Source of the DNA: Opeltia flavorubescens
Taxonomy: Eukaryota; Ascomycota; Lecanoromycetes; Teloschistales; Teloschistaceae
DNA: 64,000 nucleotides
Assembly (NCBI GenBank): GCA_000442125.1
Contig: KE546968.1
Location: forward strand, 1,645,795-1,709,794
Direction of reading: 5' to 3'
The number at the start of each line of letters is the position of its first letter. Positions within the stretch are counted from its first letter, which is position 1. Under the pieces are notes generated by a model. That model ran no database searches. It saw nothing but the letters and a program-made list of their open reading frames with translations, and was not told where the DNA came from. This document shows, in pieces, positions 35,529 to 47,318 of this stretch. Position numbers and translations under genes: made by a program.

Positions 35529-37694
35529 TCAGTCATCCTTATCACCGTTATCCGTTGAATTCTCAACCAAGAACAGACTGACTGCATTGTCGGCGTCACC
35601 GTCCGTGAGGTCAAGGAGCCGTATTGCCTCGCTATGTCTGCACCCCGTTCGCTGCTTCACAAGATCAACAATTGCTTGTGGAAACTGTCTGTCGATGACC
35701 TCGTATTGAGTGGTAGCTTGGCCGGTTGCTCTTGCTCCCTCCAGGAGTTCATGGAATCTTCTGTCATTCATCTTCTCCGTCAAATCGTCAGACAGTAATC
35801 GGATTTGAGCATCCTTCGGATCTTGTAGTGTGCAGTAGCCAGAACAATTGAAGAATGCTTGTATGGTCTCCAGGTCCATATGGCCGGCCATGGCCAGATT
35901 GATCATCTTCAACGCCCCACTTACGAACTCGCTACTCGACATGGACTCATTGTGTAAATCACGCTGCCGCTTGTTGAGGGCCGGTAAACCGAGTAACACC
36001 ATCCATGCATTCAAGATGGCGTAGATGCCGCAGGTGTTTACGCCTTCTTGAATAGGTACGTCGACAATGCTCTCTTCAATCAGATCAATGTCATAATCGA
36101 GCTCGATTGCCTGGCCAGCTTTGTCCATTCCCAACCAACCGATCCTCTCGACCGTTTTCTTGATAGCGGCCATGCTGCGCTCTTTCGTAATGAAACCTGG
36201 TAAGCTATCCATGATCTTCGCATTGACCGTATTGCTTTCCTTCTTCTGTGCGACGGCAAACAGGATATGACCAGCCCTGCCTACTTGTTTGTTCTTGTTC
36301 TCTTCGCTCTGCTCGTCTGTGTTCCTTGTCTGTAGCTGTTCGTCGATGTTGCTCGGAGTCTGCTGCTGCTGCTGCTTTGCCGAGTTCGGAGGTGACACGT
36401 ACTCGTCATCAAAGAGGAGTGGTATCAGGAGATCATTTGGTCCATAGACCGCAGCTGGGATCTGGTATCTGAATCCTTTGGCATCCAGCAGTAACCCTCG
36501 CACTATGTCGTAAAAGTTATATTCATGGATCGCAAAACGGCGTCGGAGGCTTTGGTCAGCAGTCGCCCATACCGATGCAATGGCTACGACGATTTCTTCG
36601 CCCCGCAGATTCGAACTCTTCTTGACGAATGTCGGTGATAGGTCGTGCACATTGCAGTTGCATTCTAGAGTATGGGTGTTCATTCCTTCCTGCCAGATTC
36701 TTTTCCATTCTCGGCACTTTTCCTTTCTCTCTTCCTCGTTTCCTTCGTCGTCCTCATCATTGTCATCTCCATCAGCATCTCCCTCGCCGATCTCTTCAAA
36801 ATCTTCGTCAATCTCTCCCAGAAGTTCTTTGTTCAGCTTTGCTTCCACGATCTCCTGCGTGGTAAAGTCCATGGCCTTCGCGTCCCGGAACCAAAAGACA
36901 ACCGCATCCTCAACCTCAATGACAGCAAATTCAGGCAGCGGACCAGCCACATACCCAGTCATTCCCTCATCCTCAGGCAGACAAACCCTCCCATTGATCT
37001 TAACATCCCTCATATCCTCCCACAGCACAAAGAACTTCGCCTCCTCGCCATCGCCCTCACGAAATACCTCCATCACACTCCTCATCCTCAGCGCATTCGC
37101 TTTCCCAGCTTTCACACGCTTCGCGAGCGTAATCTGATCTCTCCAACATACCTGTCCGTAACCCGCGACCCAAGTCATTCCTACGATGGGCTTCGTGTAC
37201 AGCAACCCCTGATCAACACCGGTCGTCATATCCCCATTCACACCGCGAAACCACACCGTCAAACCTGCCTCATGCTCCCATTCAAACTCCACCCTCCCCA
37301 CCGCTTTTAGGACTGCGTATGCTGCTTTTACCCCCTCCGACGCAGCATCAGTCTTACTGATATCCCAAATCGACGTAGCGATATCAGCCCAGGGACTTGG
37401 GTATATCGGCGCAGGGGGGTCGATACGCGGTTCCAGGCCTTTTGGCAGCGCCTTAGCCACGGGTTTTTCAGGCAGACGCTTTGATCCCGGGAGGCGTTTC
37501 CCGCTGGTGTTGATGGGTGCGGGACGGGGTTTCTTTGCTGGGTGAATCGAGGTATCGACTACCGGGGGGGAGGAGGGAGGTTCGTTACGTTTGCGCTTTG
37601 AGTAGCGTGTTGGGTGCGTGGGAGGAGCGGTGGTTGGTGGGTTGGTTGGCTTAGGGGCGATTTTTATACTGGAGGGAGCGGATTTTGGCGCCAT
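35529..37694 (-). CDS. Divergent Ulp1-like cysteine protease with C-terminal UBA-like segment
   Basis: A single exon of 721 aa from ATG (MAPKSAPSSIKIAPKP). The N-terminus (1 to 95) is basic and Pro-rich, likely disordered and nuclear. A conserved-looking region at 100 to 290 (VWFRGVNGDM, VGMTWVAGYGQVCW) is of unknown fold, followed by an acidic run at 293 to 322. A C48-type protease core spans roughly 390 to 610: H476 (GRAGHILFAVAQ), D496 (IMDSLPG), Q549 and C555 (VPIQEGVNTCGIYAILNAW). The Q-to-C spacing of six matches Ulp1, though the usual DCG is TCG here. The C-terminal 40 residues (TGCRHSEAIRLLDLTDGD, then ADNAVSLFLVE) look like a UBA-type ubiquitin-binding helix bundle. The expected role is removal of SUMO or a related modifier; the substrate is inference. 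A short poly-Q run lies at 441 to 445. Confidence 0.72.
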   Translation of the reverse strand: MAPKSAPSSIKIAPKPTNPPTTAPPTHPTRYSKRKRNEPPSSPPVVDTSIHPAKKPRPAPINTSGKRLPGSKRLPEKPVAKALPKGLEPRIDPPAPIYPSPWADIATSIWDISKTDAASEGVKAAYAVLKAVGRVEFEWEHEAGLTVWFRGVNGDMTTGVDQGLLYTKPIVGMTWVAGYGQVCWRDQITLAKRVKAGKANALRMRSVMEVFREGDGEEAKFFVLWEDMRDVKINGRVCLPEDEGMTGYVAGPLPEFAVIEVEDAVVFWFRDAKAMDFTTQEIVEAKLNKELLGEIDEDFEEIGEGDADGDDNDEDDEGNEEERKEKCREWKRIWQEGMNTHTLECNCNVHDLSPTFVKKSSNLRGEEIVVAIASVWATADQSLRRRFAIHEYNFYDIVRGLLLDAKGFRYQIPAAVYGPNDLLIPLLFDDEYVSPPNSAKQQQQQTPSNIDEQLQTRNTDEQSEENKNKQVGRAGHILFAVAQKKESNTVNAKIMDSLPGFITKERSMAAIKKTVERIGWLGMDKAGQAIELDYDIDLIEESIVDVPIQEGVNTCGIYAILNAWMVLLGLPALNKRQRDLHNESMSSSEFVSGALKMINLAMAGHMDLETIQAFFNCSGYCTLQDPKDAQIRLLSDDLTEKMNDRRFHELLEGARATGQATTQYEVIDRQFPQAIVDLVKQRTGCRHSEAIRLLDLTDGDADNAVSLFLVENSTDNGDKDD

Positions 37695-38372
37695 TCTGGA
37701 TGAGATGGAAGACGAGGTGTCGATTTGCGGGTTTTGGATGCGTCAAGGGCACAGTACAGCAACAGAATGAGCTGGTGATACAGTCAATTGATGAAGATAG
37801 TCACGAAAAAGCTGGTGTATGGATGCAGATAAATGAAGACGACGACAGTAGCAGCAACAGTGGATTACTATGGTACTACACTACAGCACTCGATATTACA
37901 GCAGCTCCCTTTGTTCTCTCCTCCAATTCCCAACCTCTCTCATGCTACTGCTTATTGTCAATGGCATCCGGATGCGGTGTATACACTTCCATGTTGTGTC
38001 TGAACAAAGGAAAACTCAGGGGGTAAAAAGTTACCGGATTGGGTTTAGCGTCGTGATGAAGGTAAAATAAGAGTGCCAAAAAACCATCAAAAACATTTTC
38101 CAATCCGTACATTACATTATCATCTATATCGTTCCACAAGTGTATATACCGGGTATCTTCTCCCCATTCCTTCCATCCTTACCCATGCCTTCCCATGCCT
38201 TCCATCCTTACCCAATTCTATACCTAAATCTTTCCTCCCCCCATTTCCTCGTGCAATTCCCCTTCCTGATTCCTACCTCCCCTTCCTGCCCACCCATCAT
38301 GTCTCCCTCCTCCTTCCCTTCCTCCCCATTTCCCAAGCCCCCCTCCCCCCTACCTTCCCACCCAATAACCAA
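37695..38372. other. Intergenic, pyrimidine-rich on the plus strand
   Basis: 678 bp. From about 38140 it is strongly C/T-rich, with a short direct repeat of about 15 bp (copies near 38170 and 38199). No gene is seen. Confidence 0.5.
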
Positions 38373-41117
38373 TCAAGACCCCCAACCCTCATACCACCCC
38401 CCTCCCCCTCCGTTCACACTCCCACCTCCACCCCCACCACCATTTTCCCTCCCCTGCCCATCCCCCCCATTCCAACAAGCAAAAAGACTCCCCGTATCCC
38501 TCTGCAACCAAAAATCCTGCCCTTCCTCCACCAATGAATCGACACCACCAAATAAAATAGAAGGGGAAGTTTGATTGTTCGCCAAGGTGCCTCGAGAAGC
38601 GCGGTCGCGGTTCCAGAGCTCGAGTTGAGAGGGGGGGAGGGCGTAGGGGTTTGAGGTTGTGTTTGATTGTGATGGTTGGGAGGAGCGTGACGGTTTCGTG
38701 TTGTTTGAGAAATCCGTGGAGGATGATGTTGGCAGATGGTGTGATATCGAAGGCGGCGGAGGAGAAGTGTTCGTCGTCGTTATCGTAGATGTTGGAGATG
38801 TAAAATCGTCATTGAAGAAGCCATTATCCGCGTAGCTATATTGCTGAGATGCAGCCTGTACATAGCTCTCCATTGGTGGAGCCGAGGTTTGAAGGACGTG
38901 CGGTGCCTGCTTCGGAGACACCTGCTCCAAAGTCGGCGTATACGCCGCGAATTTCCTATCTGTGCGCTCGAGGAGTTTCGCGGCCTCCTCGGGCAAATCG
39001 ATGTTCCATTTCCGGGCGCTGATGGAGAGGATACGTAATGTTTTTCTGGCGCAAAGCCATCCTTCTGCGATCTCTTCTAGGTGCTTGAGCCCGTGGACGA
39101 TGTCGCGGACTGCGTTCTTTTCGGGGAGGTTTAGGAGGTGGATGGTGCATGCTGTGTGGGTGATGTACACTGCGAGGTTGACAATTTGTCGGAGTCCGTA
39201 TGTGCGTTTGTAGATACGGAGGAGTTTGGATATGGTAGCCGCGGCGTGGGTGCAGAATTTTCGGGGTGATACGTGAGCTGGTAATGGAGATGCGGTTGGC
39301 TTGTATTTGAGGAAGGGGCGGAAGAGGTGGATGAAGAGTAATTGGAAGAACATGCTGTTGACTGGATTAGCAGCAAATTCAACCCAGGGCGGCAAAAAGC
39401 CTTACTGCATAACCAGTACACAAGCCAGTTGGCCCTCTTTAGGCTCGAGTTCTTTGGGCAAATTCTTCCTCCAAGCTTCCAGCCGTGTATGCAATTCACT
39501 CAATTTCTTCAGTTCGGCTTGCTTCCCTAATGGCTTTTCAAGGTTTGTCGGATGGTAGAAATAGGATAGAAGATCGCCGCTAATTTCGCATAACGACGAT
39601 ATATTGATCGCGACAGCTCTTGTTCGAGCTATTTGTGAATGCGATTGACCGATCCCGACGTCGGTATAAGGAGACCAGGTCTCCGAGTCCTCCATTGGGA
39701 AGACATCGAACTTCGGTACGACCACACTAGAGAGTGGTACTTGAGGTTGCCGTCCTAGGTAATTTGACCAACACCTGAAGCAGTCAGCGAGCAGGTCGTA
39801 AACGAACATTGGGCCACGTTGCGCAGAGTACGTACTTGTCGAAGAGAAAACAGCCCCACATTGTCATCCGCCGAGCGTCAGTTTCTTCCTCGTCAAGATT
39901 TGATACGCCAGAATCGACATTCAAACCAAGCTCGTATGCCATACGAAAGCTCATACCGCTGTAAACCCAACCCTTGGCTTCCCGTCCGCAGCCAGCTTCA
40001 CGAACTGACATCAATGCAAGCGCTTGCACGGTTGCCAGCCTGGGATTCTCATGTTCATCGTTCTCTAGTATCAAGCGTTTGGCTTCCTTGAAGAAATGGT
40101 CACCAGCTGTTGCGGAGTCGGCTGAGTTGGATCTTGCAGCCGGCCAGGAGGTGAAATGACAGCCTAACGTGAGCATGGCGTTTACCAAAAGAGGCGTGCA
40201 GTATTCTGTCCTGCGCTTTGTGTCTGGAGGAGGTTTCCCCAGCAGGAAATCACGGTAGAAGAGACTTTTCGACAAGGTCGTGAAATATGTATAATGCCAG
40301 GTGAAGTACATATTCATGAGATGTCCGATCAATTCGCGATCCTTAGTTACTTCCGTCCATGATGTGATAGGGTCTTCATGTGGCTGGTGCCATTCTGCGC
40401 CTCGATTCGTGGATTGGCCATTGTCAAATCCTGTACCCAGGAAGATCAAGTTCGAAGTACCGCCAACGAAGCTCACTGAGCCATTTTCCAAGTGCAATTC
40501 ACCCATCCTCCCACTGAGCTCTTTTTCGAACCTTGGTACCCCCACCAGAGGCTCGTTATCCGTGATAGGAGATTCCACCTCTTCAGCATCGTCATCGAGC
40601 TGACGGTCTTTGGCAATGATTGATTCGGCGACACTATCCAAGCTTTCGCAGGTACGTATTTGTCTGACCAGGTCGGGCACTTCATACTCAGGATAATTGA
40701 GAATGGCTTGAATGAGAGTTTGTAGGGTAGAGTTGTGAGTCTTGAGGTTATCGATATCTTTCTTGTAGACGCCTTTCCGTCGGTGATCGGAATTGGGATC
40801 GTAGACGCATTCGGTCCCGTATACTGAAGCACAGGCCGCACAGCTGGGAGTGTTTCCATCGCACTGGACAAACGATTTGTGGTTAGCTGTTGTGCATATG
40901 GCAGTATCGACCTGTGTCACGTAACTCGTACCTTTGACTTTCGCTTTCGACAAGCGATGCAAGCAGTGCTCACACATCGTCTTTTATTGGAAGCGCTTTC
41001 CTTCTCCGCGAGGCGTGATTGGATTTTGGTTGCAGAATGATCTATGGGACTGCGAGGACTGTGGGTTTTGGCAGGTGTCGTAGGAGGGACATGCTGAAGC
41101 GAAGTTCCCTGTTCCAT
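38373..41117 (-). CDS. Zn2Cys6 transcription factor, NirA/NIT4-like (nitrate assimilation activator family)
   Basis: Four exons, 41117..40932, 40863..39836, 39774..39406 and 39354..38373, give 854 aa. The first in-frame ATG gives MEQGTSLQHVPP; an in-frame stop lies further upstream. The zinc cluster reads CIACRKRKSK then CDGNTPSCAACASVYGTEC across intron 1, and is followed by YDPNSDHRRKGVYKKDIDN, which I recognise from NirA and NIT4, and a short coiled coil. The middle is a fungal-specific factor domain (MAYELGLNVDSG, RRMTMWGCFLFDK). The C-terminus has SPSILFGGVDSLVEEGQDFW and a Gly-rich end. In Aspergillus and Neurospora these factors switch on nitrate and nitrite reductase genes; none of those is in this window. 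Family assignment rests on motif memory, so orthology needs a search. Confidence 0.75.
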
Positions 41118-41804
41118 GGGTTGGGTCTCAATGGGATCCGGCAGGCTGCCTTGGTCGCTCCTCGGAGATGCTGACAAGTGGCCAGTGCTCTAAGAGACTC
41201 CGTGCTTCTTGACCAACAAGCACCGTTGATCCGACTTGGCCCTAAGAAGCCTATATGAGCCAGATCAGGTAACCCAGCCCTCAGGATGCTTGTCGACAAG
41301 AAAGTGCAAACTGCAGCAATAGACTGAGTGCTTGGAGGACTCTGGCGGGGGTTGGGACCCTGGCGTCATCACCTTTGATGTTGACTTCCTCTCTGAAGCT
41401 ACACATGCATTTGCAGGTGTGCTGCCAGTTCTAGCTAGGGTGCCTAAAGCCATCCCTTCCCCATTGACACAATCGCACAGTCAAGCCGAAAGGATCCAAT
41501 TGCAGCATCTCGTTTCAACTTGCCTCACAATCTAATCAGCGGCGATAACGGAGTTTGAGATGCCGATAGCCGGTAGAACAATAATGTTCTATCAAAGCTA
41601 TCGAAGGCTGCGACTGCCTTGTAGTCCTTTGCCATGCTCGTACTTTCTCGAAACCGTGGGTCTTAGATCGCACGTTACGTCTCACTGTCTTTACAGACTT
41701 ATCAGTACTGTTGGACATTCAGCTGACACGTTAAATTTTACTTCATTCGCGATCAAATATCGCTCGGTCAGTCACTTCAATATTTAGAGCTTGTCCTCAC
41801 TACC
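41118..41804. other. Divergent promoter region
   Basis: 687 bp between the NirA-like gene (minus) and tubulin cofactor D (plus). No gene is supported. Confidence 0.5.
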
Positions 41805-44800
41805 ATGGAGGATGAAGAGACAGATGACAGCGAGCTTAAGCTACAACGGGACTCGACAAAGCTACTTGAAGAGCTCAAAATATCCATACCCTTGTTCTTA
41901 TACAAGACCGGCGAATCACATGGATCTACCAAAATCCGTAGATTAGTCAAACAAAGCAACACAGCAAGACTGGAATCCCTGGTATGCTGTGATGCTATCT
42001 AATCCTCGGCCGATGACCTCGCTGAGCTATCATCATTTTGGTAGATCAACGCGTTTCTAGAATCTCCCCAATTACTCGATCCTGCATTGAAAGTCATCCT
42101 CGAACCACTCATCTCTTGTTTCAAGGAATATGTACACAATCACTCCGACCACTATACCGGATGGACAATCAACGTCGAGAGTACAGCCGAACCATTGCCT
42201 CGAGCTCTTTGTAGGCTCTTGTATACCCTTTGTAAGGTACGGGGTGCGAAAGTCATCATTAATTTCTTCAGCAATGAACCATCAATGCTAGAACCAATGC
42301 TTGATGCATTCGAGAATTGGAATTCCAGCAAAGACTTCGCGAAAGAAAATAGCATAACAGTTCCAGATAAGCTTACTTGGGAGGAGAAGTTCATAATGCT
42401 CTTATGGTTGTCCCATCTTGCTCGAACACCATTTGACCTAGCTTCNATTTCCTCCCGAGTTCCAGCAGTCGAATCCAATTCACAGCTACCTTTCATAATA
42501 CCGATTGATCTGCCTGTTGTGGCTTGCCGCCTACTCCTCCTTGGGTTTCGCTACATTCAATCGAATACTAAAGAGCAAGAAGCAGCTAGATTGCTATTGG
42601 TACGCCTTTGTACACGACCTGATATGTTTCACTATGGTGGCCTTTGTGAGAAGTGTGTCGAGTGGGCGCGACAATCTCTCTATGATCCACCTTCTGTCGT
42701 CAAACATGACACCATTTACTCTATGATCGGCTGTCTTTCATTTCTCGCTGGCTTTTTTAATGCTACAGATAGCATCTCGGCAGGACGTTTTATTTATCCA
42801 GTGCTTGAGACTATTCAAAAAGTGATATGTGGCAACTATTTTCGCGCAAGAATCATCAACGCATCGGCGGTGGCTCGGAAGTCCATAATCAAGATAAATC
42901 GTTCTTGTGCAACGCATTTAATTTCTAGTCCTTCTACTCTCGAAACAAGCGAGGATAAGCAGTCGGATGCTCTCAATATGGTTTTTGATCACCTTATGAC
43001 CAGTCTTAAGGACAAGGATAGCCAAGTCCGATTCGCAGCCAGCAAGGCCTTGAGCATGGTCGCACAGCAGCTCGATCCCGACAACAGAGTCCAGGTTGTG
43101 GATGACATCTCCATGCAGCTAGACGAAAACGTACTGAAGAGAAGTGTAAAAATTAAAAAAGGGGACCCACGCCGCCCGGTCGTCGATCCTGCGTTGTTGA
43201 GACCGGACATTTCGAATGTAAATCCTCTGCGGTGGCAAGGACTCATCTTGACACTTTCTCATCTTCTCTTCCGTCACTCATTGCCCCAAGAACGCCTCGA
43301 AACAATAATCGGCGATGTCGTTCCTGGCCTCGACTTTGAACAGCGGTCATCCATGGGAGTATCGATGGGCTCCAGTGTTAGAGATGCTGCTTGTTTCGGT
43401 GTATGGTCGCTCGCTCGTAACTACAAGACGTCGGAGTTGCTTCAGGTACCTGCAAAGAGTATCATTTCTAGGTGGACCGTATCGGAATTCACATCCATCT
43501 TCGTGGTACTGGCTGCTGAGTTGATTGTCACTGCAACCCTAGACCCCGAAGGTAACGTCCGCAGGGCGGCATCCGCTGCTTTGCAAGAGCTCGTAGGTCG
43601 CCATCCCGAAATGGTTCCTCATGGTATTGCGTTGGTGCAGGTCGTAGATTACCATGCTGTTGGTCTCAGATCCCGAGCAATGTCTGCTGTCGCTCTTGAT
43701 GCCTCGAGGCTTCATATCATTTATTTGTTCGCAGTCCTGGACGGCCTACTCAGCTGGAGAGCAATTGGTTCACCTGAGGTCGCTACCCGACGGCAGGCCG
43801 CCACCGTGCTAGGTGAGATCTATGCCCTCAATGGGTCTGCGCCGATGGCACAATTGTACCAGCGGTTTCAAAATCCAAAACATCGCTCGTTGGGTGAATG
43901 GCATGGGCTTTATCTAGCTCTTGCGGCTGCTATCCGACACAGTGTCGATCCCATTGCTCATGCGACTTCTATCGTACTAACCATCTACCCGTTTGGCGAT
44001 GGTGGAAACCAGGATATTGTCTTCTACTTACTTCACGAAGACGCTCCTTTGTCTATTCGTGACATCGAGAATTCGGGCAAGGATGCATACCTTCCAGCCG
44101 AGGCGCTGTGCACTGTCATCAACGCTCTAGGAAAGCACTCTCGGACTTATGCAGATCCAAAGAATACTACCGGACGTACAGTTGAGATGATGATGTACCA
44201 TAGGAAAATTCTTGAGTCGGCAATGAAGCACTGTGTAGAGGTACCTTTGCAAGTTCTTTGTGACACGGCTGTCACTATATTCAATCAACTTCCACTCTTT
44301 AAACAAAACACCTTCCTACAGGATTGGCTTATTGAAATCAAAGTTCGCCATCGAATTCAACGTGATCCTAGAACAGCGGTAACCTGGATCGCAGCGACTA
44401 GCTGGATCTTTTGTCATGGCAAGGCAAGGTCGCCGACACTGTTTACTGATTTGATGAATTTCATCGTGGAAGTCGTGATGTCGCAGCTTGGAGGGAAAGC
44501 GGATTGGCAAGCTAAAGTTGCAACGTTGGCGTATCTATTCAAACCTACCTACAATCACTGTATGCACTCTTCATTGGTACTCTACATCACGGTACTAACT
44601 GTAGACAAGGCACTCTACACGAAGACGACGTGCCCGTCATGTACAAACTTCTCATGAACTGCCTTCACGATTACAGCATCATCAATTCTCGGGACGTGGG
44701 CTCCCAAATTCGGATACAAGCCATTGATACCATCAGAACCCTAGAGCAGTCTCCTTCTTGGAGTTACGATCCCAGAATTAAATTGTTTGCTAAAGTCCAT

Positions 44801-45722
44801 GAACTCGCAGCAGAGAAAACCGACAGGGTCCGCGAGAGTGCATGGAATTGTATCAAGAATTTCCCCGAAGCTATTCTCTGCAAACAGGATCGGTTGGTCA
44901 CTATGTGTGATCTGAAGGATTTCAAGAGCTGACTTGGACTCCAGGGAGACGCTGTTGACTGAATCCAAACAACCGGAACCGCTCTCGACATCCGACATCG
45001 CCTATTTTGAGTATCTCCTTCGATGTAGCAACCATCTGATAGTGCAAAAGGCAGTAGTGTCTGGTATTATCACGAGCGCAAGTTCTGGCAACGAAAATCT
45101 GATACGTGCCTCTCGCACTGCAATCACCAATTACATCGAGACGGCACGGTCACAAGACGTAGATCAGTTTCACTCCATCCTACTCGAAATTATCCCAGAT
45201 GCAATGCCAGACGGACGGCTGCTTCGGCCTGGTCTAGAGGTCCTCGGTTTTGTCCTAGACGTCGATTCCGAGGAGCGTGTGAAGGATGACTTTTCTGGGT
45301 TTGTGGGCACCTAGTCCTATTATTGTAATTCTTCCAGATATGTTAATGTATTAACATGGATTTTGGAATAGATGGAGAAAACTTCTCAGAGCAATGCCCG
45401 AGATCCGCCGCAGAAGTACGGACATCCGCACTCTTGAAGCGATTGTTAGGATCTACGCTGGGCTGGAACGATATGATGATTTATGGATGCAATGCCAGAA
45501 TTCTCTGCGCAAGTTGTTGGCGCATCGGTTTCCGAAGGTCGGTACTTATCTATCCCATGTGTTCATAAAGAAAAGGCGCTGATATGGTCACGATGTAATC
45601 AGATTCGGCTCGCTGCTGCGGCGGCGCTTTATGTTATTCAACCTGATGCGCGACTGGAGAGAATGGATTTGGGCGCTTCGGGGGATAGGATTGGGAGGGA
45701 GGTTGAGGAGATTTATGGATAG
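41805..45722 (+). CDS. Tubulin-folding cofactor D (TBCD)
   Basis: Six exons, 41805..41981, 42045..44559, 44610..44904, 44945..45298, 45372..45537 and 45603..45722, give 1208 aa, the usual size for the family. The start ATG gives MEDEETDDSELKLQRD. The protein is an all-helical HEAT/ARM solenoid. Family segments include LTWEEKFIMLLWLSHLARTPFDL, VGSQIRIQAIDTI and, near the end, DIRTLEAIVRIYAGL. It binds beta-tubulin in the cytosol and forms the C/D/E supercomplex that assembles alpha/beta dimers. The second intron needs the AAG acceptor ending at 44609; using the TAG five bases earlier would shift the frame and stop soon after. The third intron is only 40 nt. An unresolved base at 42446 leaves one residue unknown. 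Confidence 0.88.
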
Positions 45723-47318
45723 GGAGGTGAGGTGGGGGAGAGGGCTTCTGTGTGTGTGGGAGACGAGATAATGACTGGGGGCTGATTGATGTTACAGCCC
45801 AACATCAGGGGATTGACGAACATTGTCATTCATGGGGTATTGTGGCGCGGGTATTCCTCGTTTACTAGAAAGGTATATTCCGAGGAGAAGATTTGGTATG
45901 CAGAAATATGGATATTGATATTGAACACCTTTACCATCCGATTAGGGGCTTTTATCTCATTTCAGCATCATTGTAAATGCTTAAGGGAGAAGATTCTTGA
46001 GCTTCTGAAAGTAAAAGAGTGCTTACTCCAGTCTCTCTGACTTGTCCTATCATGTCGCAAAACAACTTCCTCTGCCTCCCCGCTACCAGAATATGTAACT
46101 GAAAAGCGAAAAAAAAGGTCGTAGCTCACTAATTAGAAATTTTTCAAGGGCATGCTTCTTTTCCTTTCTTGGGCAGTGAAATTCTTTGGCTCGGAGTCGG
46201 CAGCCCCCTCCTTGGTTACTCTCCAGTGACTAACTTTGGGGCTACTGATTGGATGGTTGGACACTGCAATTATGGCTGAGATGTGACTGTGATTGAGGTA
46301 GCGCTGGATGCTATTGGTGGGCTGAGGATGCGGTGATATTTTGATTCAATCATTTAGGCTTTGACAATATGTTCTTGGTATTTTGGGTCGGCTGTGAGAT
46401 TGGGATTAAGGGATTAGGGTGTGTTGAGAGTTTGATTGATTCGGTATATGTATGCTTGTTTTCATTTTCTTTTTCCTTTCCTTAGAAGGAGAGGAGAGGG
46501 ACGGGGGGTTAGTGGAGGATTTTTTGATGATGGTTTTGGCGAAGGGAAGGGAGGATTTTGGAGTAGAGAGAGAGAGAGAGAGAGAGAATGGATGTTGGTT
46601 TGGCTATTTGTTTTGTGTCTTGTATTTTTTTGAACTTGGTTTTTTCTCTCTGTCTTTTTTGGATTTGGTTTGATTAAAAAGGCTGCGAGGTTTTCCGAGT
46701 TCTTTATTTGACATTTTGATCTGTAGGGGAAGGGGTTGAGTGTTTTGATTGGTAGAGTGGATGGATGAGAAAGTATGCTGAAAATTGATCTTGGTTTGGA
46801 GTGGAATTCTCATGCAATCGAAGAGGAGAAACACATGAGTATCAGGTAGGGCATCGCATGGTGGTGGACGAGAGAATATTTGAAGACTGTGTTGCATCCT
46901 ACATCTGCTACGTTTATTCAACGGGGAAGGATATGGACCAACAAAGTTTTGGGGGTGTAGGGGGTTTTTGGTCTGACGCATGGGAAATCTGAGATATAAA
47001 ATTGAGTAGGAGTGGTATGTAAAGGGATTATGATGCTGGCGGGCTGTGATCGATTTATGTGTAATTTTAGTTCGTCATGTATTCGATGGCTTTCTTTGGT
47101 TTTCTGGTGATGGGCATGGTAGATTTAAAAGGTTGTTGAAGTCGTCGTCGTGGCGATTTCTCTACGTGAGATGAGTTGTATGAATAGTCTTTGGCTGAAA
47201 TGGAGCAGGGTTCTGCTTGACTGGCTATCATCTACCATGATATATGCTAGAGGAGAATGAGAAAGAAGTAATTGAGGACTCAACTCTCACTTCATTCGAT
47301 GTCCATATACTTTTCTTC
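45723..47318. other. Intergenic region, G+T-rich on the plus strand
   Basis: About 1.6 kb between convergent genes with marked strand asymmetry and a (GA)n tract. No gene is recognised. Confidence 0.5.
46565..46587. repeat. (AG)n microsatellite
   Basis: About eleven uninterrupted AG units in intergenic DNA. Confidence 0.9.

Noticed and set aside
36580-37310. Overlapping plus-strand frames of 185 and 212 codons
   Set aside because: Both are antisense to the Ulp1-like gene, which has coherent domains; their Ser/Phe-rich content mirrors its acidic and Lys codons.
38073-38574. Pro/Ser-rich plus-strand frames of about 150 codons
   Set aside because: They arise from pyrimidine-rich DNA and the antisense of the Gly-rich end of the NirA-like protein.
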